A DNA stretch of 64,000 nucleotides from Novosphingobium fuchskuhlense (GTDB lineage: Bacteria > Pseudomonadota > Alphaproteobacteria > Sphingomonadales > Sphingomonadaceae). Positions 25,857 through 34,477 of this stretch are shown here, piece after piece (within the stretch, counting starts at the first letter, position 1; the number at the start of each line of letters is the position of its first letter). The notes under the pieces are model-generated. The model made no database searches. It saw only the letters and a program-made list of their open reading frames with translations, and was not told the origin of the DNA. The stretch lies in NCBI RefSeq assembly GCF_001519075.1, contig NZ_KQ954244.1, positions 310,001 to 374,000 of the forward strand, read 5' to 3'. The translations under genes and the position numbers were made by a program.

Positions 25857-28403
25857 ATGACCGCCGACCGACCCGAACCCAACCGTTTCGCCCCTGCCAC
25901 CGCCGATCTGCGCTGGCAGCAAGCCTGGGACGAGCGCCAGACCTTCCGGGCTGACGACACCTCACTGAAGCCGCGCAGTTATGTGCTTGAGATGTTTCCC
26001 TATCCCTCGGGGCGCATCCATATCGGCCATGTGCGCAACTACACGATGGGTGACGTCCTCGCGCGCTACAAGCGCATGCGCGGATTTGAGGTGTTGCATC
26101 CGATGGGCTGGGACGCCTTTGGCATGCCCGCCGAGAATGCTGCGATGGAGAAGGGCGTCCATCCCGGCGGCTGGACCCGCGCCAACATCGCCAACATGAA
26201 GGCACAGCTGAAGCGCCTCGGCTTTGCGCTCGACTGGAGCCGTGAGCTGGCGACTTGCGAGCCTGACTATTATGGCCACGAACAGGCACTGTTCCTCGAT
26301 CTCTATGCAGCAGGCCTCGTCTATAGAAAGGAGTCCACGGTCAACTGGGACCCGGTGGACATGACCGTACTAGCCAACGAGCAAGTCATCGACGGGCGCG
26401 GCTGGCGTTCGGGCGCTCCAGTCGAGAAGCGCAAGCTGAGCCAGTGGTTCCTCAGGATCACAGAGTTCGCCGATGAGTTGCTTGAGGGCCTCTCCGGCCT
26501 CGACAAGTGGCCCGAGAAAGTGCGGACGATGCAGGAAAACTGGATCGGCAAGAGCCAGGGCCTGCAATTCCGTTTCGCGCCGCTAGCCCCGCTGGCGGAA
26601 CCGGTTGAGGTCTATTCGACTCGGCCAGATACGCTGTTCGGTGCGAGCTTCGTCGCCATCGCGGCGGACCATCCCATCGCGCAGGCCATTGCGTCGCGCT
26701 CGGCCGAGGCCGAAGCCTTCATTGCGAAGTGCAAACAGGGCGGGACGACCGCTGCGGAGCTTGAGACCGCCGAGAAACTGGGCTTCGATACCGGCTTCAA
26801 GGTCGTCCACCCGCTGGATCCGACGTGGTCTCTGCCGCTCTACATCGCCAACTTCGTGCTGATGGATTACGGAACCGGCGCCGTGTTTGGCTGTCCGGCG
26901 CACGACCAGCGCGACCTTGATTTCGCGCGCAAATACGGACTGCCGGTCACGCGTGTGGTGGCGGAGGGCGACAGCATCGCCCCGTTGTTCGAGGGCACCG
27001 AAGCCTACACCGGGCCAGGCCGCATCGTGAATTCGCGCTTCCTCGACGGGATGGATGTGACCGACGCCAAGGCCGCAGTAATTGCGCGCGCCGAGGCGGA
27101 AGGCTGGGGCGAGGGCAAGACCGTATGGCGCCTGCGCGACTGGGGCGTCAGCCGCCAGCGCTACTGGGGCACGCCGATCCCATTCATTCACTGCCAGGGT
27201 TGCGGCGTCGTGCCGGTACCCAAGGCGCAGCTGCCAGTAATACTGCCCGAGGACGTCACCTTTGACGTGCCAGGCAATCCGCTCGAGCGCCACCCGACGT
27301 GGAAACATGTCGATTGCCCGATGTGCGGCCAGCCCGCACAGCGCGAGACGGATACGCTCGACACATTCGTTGATTCTTCTTGGTACTTCCTGCGCTTCGC
27401 AAGCCAGCCGGGAGACGCCCCCTTCGACGCGGAGGCGATCAGGAAGTGGCTGCCGGTGGAGCAGTATATCGGAGGTATCGAGCACGCGATCCTGCACCTG
27501 CTCTACGCCCGGTTCTGGACCCGGGCACTCGCCCGCATCGGCAAGCTCGAGGTGAAGGAACCCTTCGCCAGCCTGTTCACGCAAGGCATGGTAACGCACG
27601 AGACCTACGAACGGCGCAACCCCGAAAACGGCCAACCAGTGTTCTTCTCGCCCAGTGAAGTCGAACGCACGGCGGACGGTGCGACGCTCAAGACCGATGG
27701 TGCGCGGGTCGAGGTTGGCCGCGTAATCAAGATGTCGAAGTCCAAAAAGAACGTGGTCGATCCGGACGAGATCGTTGCGCGCTATGGTGCCGATGCGATC
27801 CGCTGGTTCATGCTCTCCGACAGCCCGCCCGAGCGCGACCTGCCGTGGTCCGAAGCAGGCATCGAAGGCTGCTGGCGGTTTGTTCAGCGGCTCTGGCGCT
27901 TGTTCGGAGTGGCCGATGCGAGCGCGACGGGTGAAGATCTGCCCCTGCGTCGCAAGGCGCACCAGACCATCCATGCGGTAGCGCTTGATATCGAAGCGCT
28001 CAGCTTCAACAAGGCGGTCGCCCGGATCTACGAACTGACCGGCGCGACTGAAAAGGCCCTGCCGTCGGCCGACCGGACAGCTGCAGTTCGCACGTTGCTG
28101 CTGCTCGTCGCGCCGATGATGCCGCACCTTGCCGAAGAGGCCCATTCAGCCTTCGCCGAAGGTCTTGTCGCCGATGCTTCGTGGCCTGAAGTCGATCCCG
28201 CGCTGCTGATCGACGACGAGGTTACCGTGGCGGTCCAGGTAAAGGGCAAGCTGCGCGATACACTGACTGTCGCAAAGGGTACCCCCCGCGAAGAACTCGA
28301 ACGGCTTGCTCTCGCATCGGACAAGGTGCAGCGTGCGCTAGACGGGGCTGAAGTGAAGAAGGTGATCGTTGTGCCAGATCGGCTGGTGAACCTTGTCGCA
28401 TAA
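25857..28403 (+). CDS. leuS: Leucyl-tRNA synthetase
   Basis: 848-aa class I aminoacyl-tRNA synthetase that charges tRNA-Leu. The ATP-binding HIGH motif is at residues 55-58 ([12 protein letters not shown]) and KMSKS at 625-629. The inserted CP1 editing domain between them contains [11 protein letters not shown] and [18 protein letters not shown] leucine-specific zinc-like cysteine pair region (HCQGCG and DCPMCG) is also visible. The ATG at 25857 follows AGAGGGGG. The 3' end overlaps lptE by 11 bases. Confidence 0.97.
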   Translation: MTADRPEPNRFAPATADLRWQQAWDERQTFRADDTSLKPRSYVLEMFPYPSGRIHIGHVRNYTMGDVLARYKRMRGFEVLHPMGWDAFGMPAENAAMEKGVHPGGWTRANIANMKAQLKRLGFALDWSRELATCEPDYYGHEQALFLDLYAAGLVYRKESTVNWDPVDMTVLANEQVIDGRGWRSGAPVEKRKLSQWFLRITEFADELLEGLSGLDKWPEKVRTMQENWIGKSQGLQFRFAPLAPLAEPVEVYSTRPDTLFGASFVAIAADHPIAQAIASRSAEAEAFIAKCKQGGTTAAELETAEKLGFDTGFKVVHPLDPTWSLPLYIANFVLMDYGTGAVFGCPAHDQRDLDFARKYGLPVTRVVAEGDSIAPLFEGTEAYTGPGRIVNSRFLDGMDVTDAKAAVIARAEAEGWGEGKTVWRLRDWGVSRQRYWGTPIPFIHCQGCGVVPVPKAQLPVILPEDVTFDVPGNPLERHPTWKHVDCPMCGQPAQRETDTLDTFVDSSWYFLRFASQPGDAPFDAEAIRKWLPVEQYIGGIEHAILHLLYARFWTRALARIGKLEVKEPFASLFTQGMVTHETYERRNPENGQPVFFSPSEVERTADGATLKTDGARVEVGRVIKMSKSKKNVVDPDEIVARYGADAIRWFMLSDSPPERDLPWSEAGIEGCWRFVQRLWRLFGVADASATGEDLPLRRKAHQTIHAVALDIEALSFNKAVARIYELTGATEKALPSADRTAAVRTLLLLVAPMMPHLAEEAHSAFAEGLVADASWPEVDPALLIDDEVTVAVQVKGKLRDTLTVAKGTPREELERLALASDKVQRALDGAEVKKVIVVPDRLVNLVA

Positions 28404-28890
28404 AATTCTGCTCGCCGCTTTTGCCGCAGGGGTGTTGCTGGGCGGCTGTGCCTTGCAACCTATGTACGCGGGCGGTGGAAGCGGGAGCGTTGCCAGAGCA
28501 CTCGCTGGAGTGGACGTATCATCGATCGAGGGCAAGGCGGGCTGGCTTGTCCGTGCTGCGCTTGTGGGCCATCTTGGCGCTGGCGCACAAGCTACTCCGC
28601 GCTACCGCCTCGATGTGCGCCTTGATGAACAACTTCAAGGGCTCGGCCTCCTCTCCAACGACGCGGTTACGCGCGAGAGGCGGACGCTGCGGGCGCGCTA
28701 CCAACTGGTCGACCTTTCAAGCGGCAAGATCGTTCTCGATGCCACCGCAGGCGCGGACGCGGGCATCGATATCGTCTCCAGTGAGTATGCCGTGATTGCG
28801 GCCGAGCAAACTGCGCTCGAGAACCTCAGTCACGAGGTCGCGGACCAGATCGTGACCCGCGTCGCCACAAAGCTGCGCCAGACAGGCTGA
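28393..28890 (+). CDS. lptE: LPS-assembly lipoprotein LptE
   Basis: 165-aa outer-membrane lipoprotein that plugs the LptD barrel and helps insert lipopolysaccharide. The signal peptide ends [11 protein letters not shown]; GCxLxPMY right after the lipobox is typical of LptE. The body is the short alpha/beta LptE fold. The only suitable start is TTG at 28393, inside the end of leuS (11-base overlap), so translation is probably coupled. holA follows after 7 bases; the leuS-lptE-holA order is conserved in many proteobacteria. Confidence 0.88.
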   Translation: MSHKILLAAFAAGVLLGGCALQPMYAGGGSGSVARALAGVDVSSIEGKAGWLVRAALVGHLGAGAQATPRYRLDVRLDEQLQGLGLLSNDAVTRERRTLRARYQLVDLSSGKIVLDATAGADAGIDIVSSEYAVIAAEQTALENLSHEVADQIVTRVATKLRQTG

Positions 28891-28897
28891 TTGCGCC

Positions 28898-29932
28898 GTG
28901 AAGGCGACCCAGAAAAACTTTGCCAGCCAGATGACGCGCGCCGCGGCCGACGCCTCGCTGTTCTATTTCTGCGGACCGGACGAAGCCGGGGCGGCAGATG
29001 CGGCAGCGCGCTTGGCCGCGCACATTGCGACGAAGCAAGGGCAATACGAGCGGATCGAATTATCCGGTGCGGAGTTACGCCGTGACCCGGTGCGCCTTGC
29101 AGACGAAGCACGGTCGGTTTCTCTTTTCGGCGACCAGCGTCAGATCCACGTGCGCTGCGCAGGAGACGAAGCCTACGATGCGGTCGAAACGCTGCTGACG
29201 AGCCCGGTGAAGGGCTGGCCCGTGTTTGTTGTTGCCACATCAGCGACAGACAAATCGCGCATCGCCAAACTGCTGGCGGATCGGCCCGATGCCCTCGTGA
29301 CGATGTTCCATCCGCCCGACATTGCGTCCGTGACGCGCGCGGTGCGCGAGATGGCAGGCCCGGCAGGGCTGCATCTGACCGACGAGTTAGCGGAACGGAT
29401 CGCGCGCGGAGCGGCGCTGGATACGCGTATGGCACGCAGCGAAATCGACAAACTGGCGCTCTATCTCGACGCGAGCCCCGAATCGCCACGCCGAGCAGAC
29501 GCTGCATCACTCGATGCAATCGGCGCGGTCAGCGAAGACGACAGCTTCTTGCCGCTTCTGAACACTGTCCTCGCCGGAGATACAGCACGGCTGGCAGCCG
29601 AGTTGGCACGGATGCAGGAACTGGAACTCAATCCTGTGGGTGTTCTGCTAGCTTTTGAGCGGCGTGCCGCACAGCTTGTCCAACTAGCCGGACGCATGCG
29701 TGGGCGCAGTGACATCAACGCATTCCTCGAGCAGGAGATGGCCGCGCGGCGTGTTTTTTTTCGGGACAAGCCCGACTTGTCTCAACAGCTAAGACGGTGG
29801 CGCGGCCGCAAGTTGGCGCGTCTCGTCGAGCGACTAACGATCCTTCACCGTCAATTGCTGGCCGACAATCGAAATGGCGAAATCGCTCTCTCTCAAGGAC
29901 TTGCGGATATCGCGAGAGCCGCGGCACGCTGA
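28898..29932 (+). CDS. holA: DNA polymerase III delta subunit
   Basis: 344-aa clamp-loader subunit that opens the beta sliding clamp. It starts at a GTG (28898). The N-terminal part reads FYFCGPDEAGAADAAARL, a degenerate AAA+ start; later RIAKLLADRPDALVTMF and IDKLALYLD, and a C-terminal helical domain with LLAFERRAAQLVQLAGRMRG, match bacterial HolA. The length is normal (E. coli 343 aa). The gene follows lptE in the same operon. Confidence 0.93.
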   Translation: MKATQKNFASQMTRAAADASLFYFCGPDEAGAADAAARLAAHIATKQGQYERIELSGAELRRDPVRLADEARSVSLFGDQRQIHVRCAGDEAYDAVETLLTSPVKGWPVFVVATSATDKSRIAKLLADRPDALVTMFHPPDIASVTRAVREMAGPAGLHLTDELAERIARGAALDTRMARSEIDKLALYLDASPESPRRADAASLDAIGAVSEDDSFLPLLNTVLAGDTARLAAELARMQELELNPVGVLLAFERRAAQLVQLAGRMRGRSDINAFLEQEMAARRVFFRDKPDLSQQLRRWRGRKLARLVERLTILHRQLLADNRNGEIALSQGLADIARAAAR

Positions 29933-30002
29933 TCCCCTACGATCTGCCGCAACGGTCGGATTGGCTGAGCGCCATGCCTGAACGACTCACTTGTTTTTAC
30001 TC

Positions 30003-30027
30003 TGCAACGCTGTACGTATTGCAACGC
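30003..30027. promoter_or_regulatory. Direct repeat upstream of the EPS operon
   Basis: TGCAACGC occurs at 30003-30010 and again at 30020-30027, in the 198-base gap before the priming sugar-transferase gene. A TTGTTT at 29991-29996 could be a -35 element but no good -10 was found at the right distance. Confidence 0.2.
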
Positions 30028-30130
30028 AGCATTCCTACCGATATCGAGGTAGCTGCTAATAAGAGCTTTTGTCGTCCGGGTCGCACAACCGGAGCGCTGA
30101 TTCCAAGCGGTTCATGAAGGTGCATATGCG

Positions 30131-31564
30131 ATGACGACGTTGCAGCGAGACAAGGATATTGTCACGTCGCTCACCGGGAAGGGGGGCGATGGAACGGCTG
30201 GCGTAAAACGACAGCTTAAGCTTCCGCTTGCACCTTCGCTCGAGAGGCGTCGGCTTCAGGCCTACCTCCTGCTGATGCTGACCGATGGTCTCATCATCGT
30301 CGGTGCGTCTTTGCTGGTCAGCCTGCTCTACCTGGGTCACGCTTACGATCCGCAAACCATCCAACAGATCAATTTGTGCGTTCCGCTGTATTGGGGTGCG
30401 GCCTTGATGACCCGCACTTACTCCATTCAGGCCCTTACATCGCTTCGCTTTTCACAGGCGCGTTCCATGCTTGCCATGGCGATCGCACTGACCATGTTGA
30501 TCTTCATCGCTTTCTTCACGCGATCGAGCGAGCAGTTTTCACGCGTCTCCACCGTTGGCAGCCTCTTCGTCATTGCCTGCATTATGGCGTGGGCGAGAGC
30601 GATGGCGCAGCCTCTCATTCGGTCAAGCTGTGGGCCGACAGCGCAGAATGTTCTGGTCATTGATGATGGGGGCAGCCCGGTTCGGGTGCCTCATGCATGG
30701 CATATTGATACGCGCGAACACCGTCTGCGTCCTGATCGCAGCGACCCGCACATGCTCGATCGGCTTGGCATGTTCCTGACCAACATGGACCGGGTGATCG
30801 TCACATGCCCGCAAGAACGCCGCAAGGACTGGGCGCTCGTGTTCAAAGGATCCAATATCTGCGGCGAGATCGTGGACCCCGAAGTGCAGGAACTTGGGGT
30901 GCTAGGAGCCGGTCGCGGAAATGGCTTCGGATCGCTTGTCGTATCCGTCGGTCCGCTCGGCCTTAGGGCACGGGCAGTCAAACGCGTGATGGACCTTAGC
31001 ATTGCCGGCGGCGCGATCCTTGCGCTGGCACCACTGCTGATGGTCGTCGCCTTGCTGATCTGGCTAGAAGATCGCGGCCCGGTGTTCTTCCTTCAGCAAC
31101 GGCAAGGTCGGAACAACCGCCTGTTCTGGATCTACAAGTTTAGGTCAATGCGCGTCGAGAAACTCGATGCGTCCGGTACCCGCTCAGCCAGCCGGGATGA
31201 TGATCGTATTACCCGAACCGGACGCTTCATTCGGAGAAGCAGCATCGATGAGCTTCCCCAACTGCTAAATGTACTGCGCGGCGACATGAGCATTGTCGGC
31301 CCGCGTCCACACGCGATCGGGTCGCTCGCTGGGCAAAAGCGGTTCTGGGAAGTCGATCCGCGGTATTTGTTGCGGCACTCGCTGAAGCCTGGGCTCACGG
31401 GCCTGGCCCAGATTCGCGGTTTGCGCGGCGCAACCGATTCGGAGCAGGACCTGGCCAGCCGGCTTCAGGCGGATCTCGAATATCTCGATGGCTGGACAGC
31501 CGTTCGCGATATGAAGATCATTTTTGCGACGTTTGCTGTTTTGGTACATGATAGAGCGTTTTGA
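30131..31564 (+). CDS. Priming undecaprenyl-phosphate sugar-phosphate transferase
   Basis: 477-aa integral membrane enzyme that starts EPS synthesis by loading a sugar phosphate onto undecaprenyl phosphate. Four hydrophobic segments lie in the N-terminal half. The last 200 residues are the bacterial sugar transferase domain: a membrane segment in KRVMDLSIAGGAILALAP, then FWIYKFRSMRVE, DELPQLLNVLRGDMSIVGPRPH and GLTGLAQIRG. It resembles GelB/SpsB and PssY of sphingomonads, which transfer glucose-1-phosphate; the sugar is inferred by family. It opens the rightward half of the EPS locus. Confidence 0.92.
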   Translation: MTTLQRDKDIVTSLTGKGGDGTAGVKRQLKLPLAPSLERRRLQAYLLLMLTDGLIIVGASLLVSLLYLGHAYDPQTIQQINLCVPLYWGAALMTRTYSIQALTSLRFSQARSMLAMAIALTMLIFIAFFTRSSEQFSRVSTVGSLFVIACIMAWARAMAQPLIRSSCGPTAQNVLVIDDGGSPVRVPHAWHIDTREHRLRPDRSDPHMLDRLGMFLTNMDRVIVTCPQERRKDWALVFKGSNICGEIVDPEVQELGVLGAGRGNGFGSLVVSVGPLGLRARAVKRVMDLSIAGGAILALAPLLMVVALLIWLEDRGPVFFLQQRQGRNNRLFWIYKFRSMRVEKLDASGTRSASRDDDRITRTGRFIRRSSIDELPQLLNVLRGDMSIVGPRPHAIGSLAGQKRFWEVDPRYLLRHSLKPGLTGLAQIRGLRGATDSEQDLASRLQADLEYLDGWTAVRDMKIIFATFAVLVHDRAF

Positions 31565-31762
31565 GATAAGCTGGTTACGCAGCGCGGCAAACCGTTTGCA
31601 GATGCGAATTTGCAGCAACATTGAGTGCGATACGCTTAAACATACGGAATTTTTTGCGCTTCGCTGGCGCAGCATAAAGGTTCGCGCGGGACAATATTCG
31701 GGTTGAACGAATCACTAAAGTTCACTAAACGACATCCTGTAGAGTTAATGGAGTGTGGGACA

Positions 31763-32032
31763 ATGAGCCTGTTTAAGATCGCCTTGGCCAGTGCGGCCAC
31801 GATTTGCGTGGCGTTTGCCGGCACCGCCGCGAACGCGGAGCCCGTGCGCGCCGCAGCCGCAACGCCGGGTGTCATCTCGGTAAAGAAGGTGAAGGCAGTG
31901 CGGACCACCGCGCCGGTGTCGCGCGAATCTCGCGAAGTCAGCGGGGCGGACATTGGCCTCTCCATTCTGGCTGCCGGCGCTGGTGGGTTCGCGCTTTACG
32001 AAGCTACCAAATCGGATAGCACTGGCGGCTGA
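31763..32032 (+). CDS. Small exported protein in the EPS locus, unknown
   Basis: 89-aa protein. A signal peptide (MSLFKIALASAATICVAFAGTAANA) is followed by a short basic linker and a C-terminal hydrophobic stretch (GADIGLSILAAGAGGFALYEA) that could insert in a membrane. I recognise no family. The ATG at 31763 has GGAG at suitable distance; an ATG 15 bases upstream is also possible. A 198-base leader precedes it and a strong terminator follows, so it is probably an independent, highly expressed transcript inside the EPS locus. Confidence 0.65.
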   Translation: MSLFKIALASAATICVAFAGTAANAEPVRAAAATPGVISVKKVKAVRTTAPVSRESREVSGADIGLSILAAGAGGFALYEATKSDSTGG

Positions 32033-32058
32033 AGGTTTATTTCCCAGATTTGATCTTG

Positions 32059-32091
32059 AAGGGCCCGCAATTTTGAGTTGCGGGCCCTTTT
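32059..32091 (+). terminator. Intrinsic terminator after the small exported protein gene
   Basis: A 12-bp perfect stem (AAGGGCCCGCAA / TTGCGGGCCCTT) with a 7-base loop, running into TTTT. It lies 27 bases after the stop codon and separates the priming transferase/small-protein part from the downstream export genes. Confidence 0.93.
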
Positions 32092-32219
32092 CGTAGGCTC
32101 CGTTTTCCCGAGTATCTTCGCCAAGCTCTGCTGTTGGCGCAAGCCTCTGGTAGCACCAGATATTTGGGACTCCCTCTGAATCGCTCAAAATCGGGATTGC
32201 TTGTGGGAGTGGGTTTGAA

Positions 32220-33668
32220 ATGCCGGGTGGGTTGAATTCCATGGCAATCGACGGCGGGCGTCAAATCGAAAAGCGGCGTAATCCTGCTACGGTTGCCGAT
32301 ATCGTGCCAGCCCTGAACAAGCGCTGGCTCCCCGGTCCAGCACTTTGCATGCTGATATTGCTGCTCGCGATGATGCTCGGCGGCGGCGGGACAGTAAACC
32401 CGCAGACCGAGATGGTTCTGCAGGTTCTGATAGCATTGACAATGATCCCGCTCGTGGGGTCAGTGAGATGGCAGCACGGCCTCGGTCCAGTCCATCCTGG
32501 TGCATGGCTTCTCGCAGCACTCATCCTTGTCCTTCCGGTGGCCCAGCTGATCCCGCTACCACCATCGCTCTGGCAAGCTCTGCCAAATCGGTCGATTGAA
32601 GCGCAGGCACTTGCGGCAGCCGGTGCCGTCGGGGTTTGGATGCCGTTGAGCATGGCTCCTGCCAGGACATTCGCGTCGCTCATCGCTATGATTTGCCCTG
32701 TGCTGGTGATGATTCAGGTCTCCCGGCTTTCGTTGCAAGGGCGTACCCTGCTCTGTGCCGCAATCATCGGCGGAGGCATCCTTTCGCTGATCCTCGGCGT
32801 CCTTCAACTTTCGCAGACAGGTGGCTGGAACTGGTCTCTCTACAACCAGTACAGCGAAGGCTTCCTCGTCGGCTTTCAGGCCAACCGCAACGCGGAATGC
32901 GATGTTCTGATGATCGCCTTGCTGGCGATTGGAGTGCTTGGCGCAGTCCGGCTCGACGATGGTCGCCAGCATCTGCTGACTATGGGGGTAGTCGCCCTCG
33001 GGTTACCAGCTTTCCTCGTAGGCGTATTGATGACAGGATCAAGGACCGGCATCGCCCTGCTCCTGCCTGCGGCTCTGGTACTTTTCGGAATATTTTGGCC
33101 AGTCCTGCATCGGCGCATCAACATGCTGCGGTGGTTTGGGGGGGTGCTCATTTTACTGGCCCTCACAGCGACGACATTGGCCCAGTTGCAATCTGTTCAG
33201 AAGGTCATCGCGCGCTTTTCGATAACCACTGAGGCAAGATGGGACCTATGGGCGGACACGTGGTATGCCATCGGGCAAGTTTGGCCTTTCGGCAGCGGCA
33301 TTGGCACAATTGTGCCAATGCTCGAAGCGGCTGAAAGACTAGATGTGGTCGATATGACATCACCCGTCCGCGCGCACAATGATTGGCTCGAATGGACCCT
33401 GGAAGCCGGTCTCCCAGGGCTTGTCGTTCTTGGAATTGTCATCCTTGTTATCGGCTGGTTTGCCGTGCGCGCCATAATCAGCTCAAACCGCGCGGGGGTC
33501 GCACCGGCGAGACGTGCGCAGGTTGCCTTTGGGACCGGCGTCCTAATCATTGAGGGGCTTCACGCGATCGTCGATTATCCTATGCGGAGTATGGCCTTGG
33601 CGATCCTTTCCGCAACAGCGTTGGCATTTCTATTTGAGCCCACCGCATCGCAGCGAAACGAGCCATGA
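32220..33668 (+). CDS. O-antigen ligase / Wzy-type polymerase family membrane protein
   Basis: 482-aa inner-membrane protein with about ten transmembrane segments. A large periplasmic loop carries GSRTG and later the AHNDWLEWTLEAGLPG motif typical of the Wzy_C/O-antigen ligase family. It may polymerise EPS repeat units or ligate chains. A second, unrelated-looking polymerase lies at 50540-52069, so the two may have different tasks. Starts at 32220 or 32241 are both possible. It follows the terminator at 32059-32091 and so needs its own promoter. Confidence 0.85.
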   Translation: MPGGLNSMAIDGGRQIEKRRNPATVADIVPALNKRWLPGPALCMLILLLAMMLGGGGTVNPQTEMVLQVLIALTMIPLVGSVRWQHGLGPVHPGAWLLAALILVLPVAQLIPLPPSLWQALPNRSIEAQALAAAGAVGVWMPLSMAPARTFASLIAMICPVLVMIQVSRLSLQGRTLLCAAIIGGGILSLILGVLQLSQTGGWNWSLYNQYSEGFLVGFQANRNAECDVLMIALLAIGVLGAVRLDDGRQHLLTMGVVALGLPAFLVGVLMTGSRTGIALLLPAALVLFGIFWPVLHRRINMLRWFGGVLILLALTATTLAQLQSVQKVIARFSITTEARWDLWADTWYAIGQVWPFGSGIGTIVPMLEAAERLDVVDMTSPVRAHNDWLEWTLEAGLPGLVVLGIVILVIGWFAVRAIISSNRAGVAPARRAQVAFGTGVLIIEGLHAIVDYPMRSMALAILSATALAFLFEPTASQRNEP

Positions 33669-33771
33669 GAGCGAGGTTTCCTGGGCCGCGATCCGATGTT
33701 GCGCTCCGCCAGAGAAGCTGGCATCGTCGACAACACAGGGCAGGCTATCGCTTGAGAGGGCATTGTAAAAA

Positions 33772-34464
33772 GTGAAAAAAATAGCGGCCCACGTCCTGCT
33801 TTCGGTCAGTCTGGCCATCACCGGATGTTCATCCCAGTTGTATAGCGCATTGCCGGTTCGAGACGCGGCGTATGCCATCATGCCGCCGATCGACAAGGCG
33901 ACTGCACCAGATCAATACCTTATCACGCCCGGTGATATCGTTTCACTTGCGGTGTTCGGCGAACCCGAACTAACACTCGAAAAGTTGCCAGTCGACGATG
34001 CTGGCTTCATTCAGGTGCCTCTCATTGGCCCGGTTGCAGTCGCGAAGTTGACACCGGCACAGGCTTCAACTTTGATCGCCACAAAACTCGGCGCGCGATA
34101 CCTTCGCAATCCGGGTGTGACTCTGAACGTCGTCGAGCAAACCGGGCAGGTGGTGACCGTCGAAGGCCAGGTTTTGAAGGCTGGCTCTTATCCCATTGAT
34201 GGTCAGACCACGTTGCTCGGTGCCATCGCTCTGGCACAAAGTCCGACCAGGATTGCAAAGCTAAATGAGGTTGTTGTGTTTCGCACGATCAACAACCAGC
34301 GCATGGCGGCACGCTTTGACTTGGCTCGAATTCGCGCGGGTCGAGATCCCGACCCACAAATTCTGGGTGGAGATGTTGTCGTGGTTGGCTTCTCGCAGGC
34401 GAAATCGATCTACCGCGATGTCCTGACGGCGGCGCCTTTGTTCAACGTCTTCACTCGGTTTTAA
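33772..34464 (+). CDS. Outer-membrane polysaccharide export lipoprotein (OPX/Wza family)
   Basis: 230-aa lipoprotein read from a GTG at 33772. The signal ends SLAITGCSS. The poly-export domain follows (YLITPGDIVSLAVFGEPELT, then DDAGFIQVPLIGPV), then one SLBB domain (VTVEGQVLKAGSYPIDGQTT). This is the short sphingomonad type (GelD/SpsD-like) rather than the 380-aa Wza with a C-terminal membrane helix; the final VFTRF may anchor it. It forms the outer-membrane exit for the EPS with the tyrosine kinase gene that follows after 13 bases. Confidence 0.93.
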   Translation: MKKIAAHVLLSVSLAITGCSSQLYSALPVRDAAYAIMPPIDKATAPDQYLITPGDIVSLAVFGEPELTLEKLPVDDAGFIQVPLIGPVAVAKLTPAQASTLIATKLGARYLRNPGVTLNVVEQTGQVVTVEGQVLKAGSYPIDGQTTLLGAIALAQSPTRIAKLNEVVVFRTINNQRMAARFDLARIRAGRDPDPQILGGDVVVVGFSQAKSIYRDVLTAAPLFNVFTRF

Positions 34465-34477
34465 CCACGGCGGTATT

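Noticed and set aside
26583..28145. A 520-codon open frame on the minus strand
   Set aside because: It is antisense to leuS, which has all catalytic motifs. The reading shows no family motif and arises from high GC and codon bias.
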